Assembly: GCA_016185245.1 (NCBI GenBank)
Contig: JACPNZ010000016.1
Span: 62,001 to 126,000 of the forward strand
Origin: Hyphomicrobiales bacterium
GTDB taxonomy: Bacteria; Pseudomonadota; Alphaproteobacteria; Rhizobiales; Aestuariivirgaceae
Direction of reading: 5' to 3'
Length of the DNA: 64,000 nt
The notes under the pieces are model-generated. The model was not told the DNA's origin, ran no database searches, and saw nothing but the letters and a program-made list of their open reading frames with translations. A program made the position numbers and the translations under genes. Below, piece after piece: positions 63,357-64,000 of the stretch. Position 1 is the stretch's first letter. Every line of letters starts with the position of its first letter.

Positions 63357-64000
63357 CTACCGCGCCAGGCGCAGGGTGTTGCGCTTGATGCGCTGGGTGA
63401 TCGCCTTGAACACCGTGTCGATTTCGTTGCCGCTGGTCGAGGCCTCGAAGTAATTGTTGCCGGCGCACTTCTTCAGAAGATCGGTCACTTTGGCATCGGT
63501 GACGTCATAGGCGATGGCATACATGGTGATGCCCTTCTTCGCCAGATTGCCGCACAGCGTCACCAGATTGTCGTTGCCGTTGGTCACCGAGCGAATGCCG
63601 GTGGTTCCCCACTGTCGCGACGTCTGCACGCCGTCGGTCAGCAGCACCAGGAATTTCTTGTTGGTGTCGTCGGCATAGGCGGCACCCTCGGTAAACGGCG
63701 CATCCGGATCGAGCAGGTTCCAGCCGAACTCGACGCCGAGCGGAATATTGGTGTTGCCCACCGGTTGCATGGCGGCGAGCTTGTCCTTCACCGAGGCCAT
63801 GTCGTCGGTGAGCGGCACCATATCGAGATTGGCCGCGGCATAGGCGTCGCAGTCGCGCGGCGAGGCGTTTTCATTGTTGCTGTCGAGATAACCCCACTTG
63901 CCCTCGGCGCTGCCGTCGGGAGTCTTGACACCGACGTTCCACGGATACTGCCGGTCCTGGGTGCAGCCGGTCCAGGTCGCCGTGGCCGAAGGCTGGGAGA
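63357..64000 (-). CDS. TadG-like pilus protein with vWA domain, C-terminal part
   Basis: The frame is open to the right window edge, so the N-terminus is outside. The visible 213 residues hold the end of a von Willebrand A-type domain: NTNIPLGVEFGWNLL, FLVLLTDGVQT with Asp, and ITMYAIAYDV. Three Cys are spaced as in TadG proteins (WTGCTQDRQY, CDAYA). TadG is an envelope part of the tad (Flp) pilus machine. Whether other tad genes follow cannot be seen. Confidence 0.85.
   Translation of the reverse strand, partial: SQPSATATWTGCTQDRQYPWNVGVKTPDGSAEGKWGYLDSNNENASPRDCDAYAAANLDMVPLTDDMASVKDKLAAMQPVGNTNIPLGVEFGWNLLDPDAPFTEGAAYADDTNKKFLVLLTDGVQTSRQWGTTGIRSVTNGNDNLVTLCGNLAKKGITMYAIAYDVTDAKVTDLLKKCAGNNYFEASTSGNEIDTVFKAITQRIKRNTLRLAR

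Overview
The window looks like a chromosomal stretch of a GC-rich alphaproteobacterium, most likely of the order Hyphomicrobiales (Rhizobiales). Supporting this are families largely confined to that group: a TrcR/DUF1013 regulator, an RcdA/DUF1465 adaptor, a GapR/DUF2312 nucleoid protein, a CpdR receiver, DUF1192, DUF1244, DUF1036 and DUF1344 proteins, a transhydrogenase with split alpha subunit next to an aa3-oxidase subunit IV, and a ROSE-like RNA thermometer ahead of a small heat-shock gene. I see no complete mobile element, prophage or CRISPR array.

Layout. 1-7 kb: the end of a thiamine-phosphate-synthase-like gene, a Sel1 protein, a sterol-desaturase-type hydroxylase, a minus-strand acyl-CoA ligase operon (ligase, broken Dabb gene, cupin, VOC) and two tandem PAP2 membrane enzymes. 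7-16 kb: three small minus-strand ORFs, an MFS transporter with two SDRs, a TetR regulator with an AhpD-like exported protein and a double palindromic operator, a sulfotransferase-SDR-trcR set, a third PAP2 enzyme with a polysaccharide deacetylase, and dodecin. 16-19.7 kb: a less GC-rich stress island (DUF1344, two Hsp20 proteins, an SPW membrane protein, a CBS protein) ending in degenerate coding remnants. 19.7-26.6 kb: quinone oxidoreductase, DUF1192, a candidate small RNA, rcdA, rpmE, an ABC exporter and a MotA/OmpA-like envelope pair.

26.6-41 kb: pnt operon with COX IV, GNAT, a broken parDE pair, oligoendopeptidase F, a P1B ATPase, a sigma-54 response regulator, an L,D-transpeptidase, an M15-type peptidase behind an exact CtrA-type box, gapR, DUF1244 and a decayed N-formylglutamate amidohydrolase. 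41-52.5 kb: DUF1036-pyk, a set of surface-modification-type enzymes (acetyltransferase, GSCFA, SGNH), rhodanese, TPR, rpmJ, MaoC, a Met-rich cupredoxin, and a deoC / double-domain aldehyde dehydrogenase / FucU operon preceded by a REP-like inverted repeat. 52.5-64 kb: tRNA-Val, cpdR, an intact N-formylglutamate amidohydrolase, hisN, terC, ade, dksA, two adjacent FAD oxidoreductases, a P-loop gene overlapping a MetA that carries the acetyl-CoA-type Glu111, and the end of a TadG-like pilus gene.

Themes. Four conserved alphaproteobacterial cell-cycle genes (trcR, rcdA, gapR, cpdR) and a CtrA-type site share 40 kb. Envelope enzymes are abundant. The clearest regulatory structures are the RpoH-type promoter plus ROSE-like thermometer, the TetR-type double operator and the three-hairpin sRNA candidate. 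The clearest signs of decay are an amber codon replacing a tryptophan codon in the Dabb gene, a frameshifted and internally deleted hutG-like gene, a truncated parE and an ankyrin gene tail.
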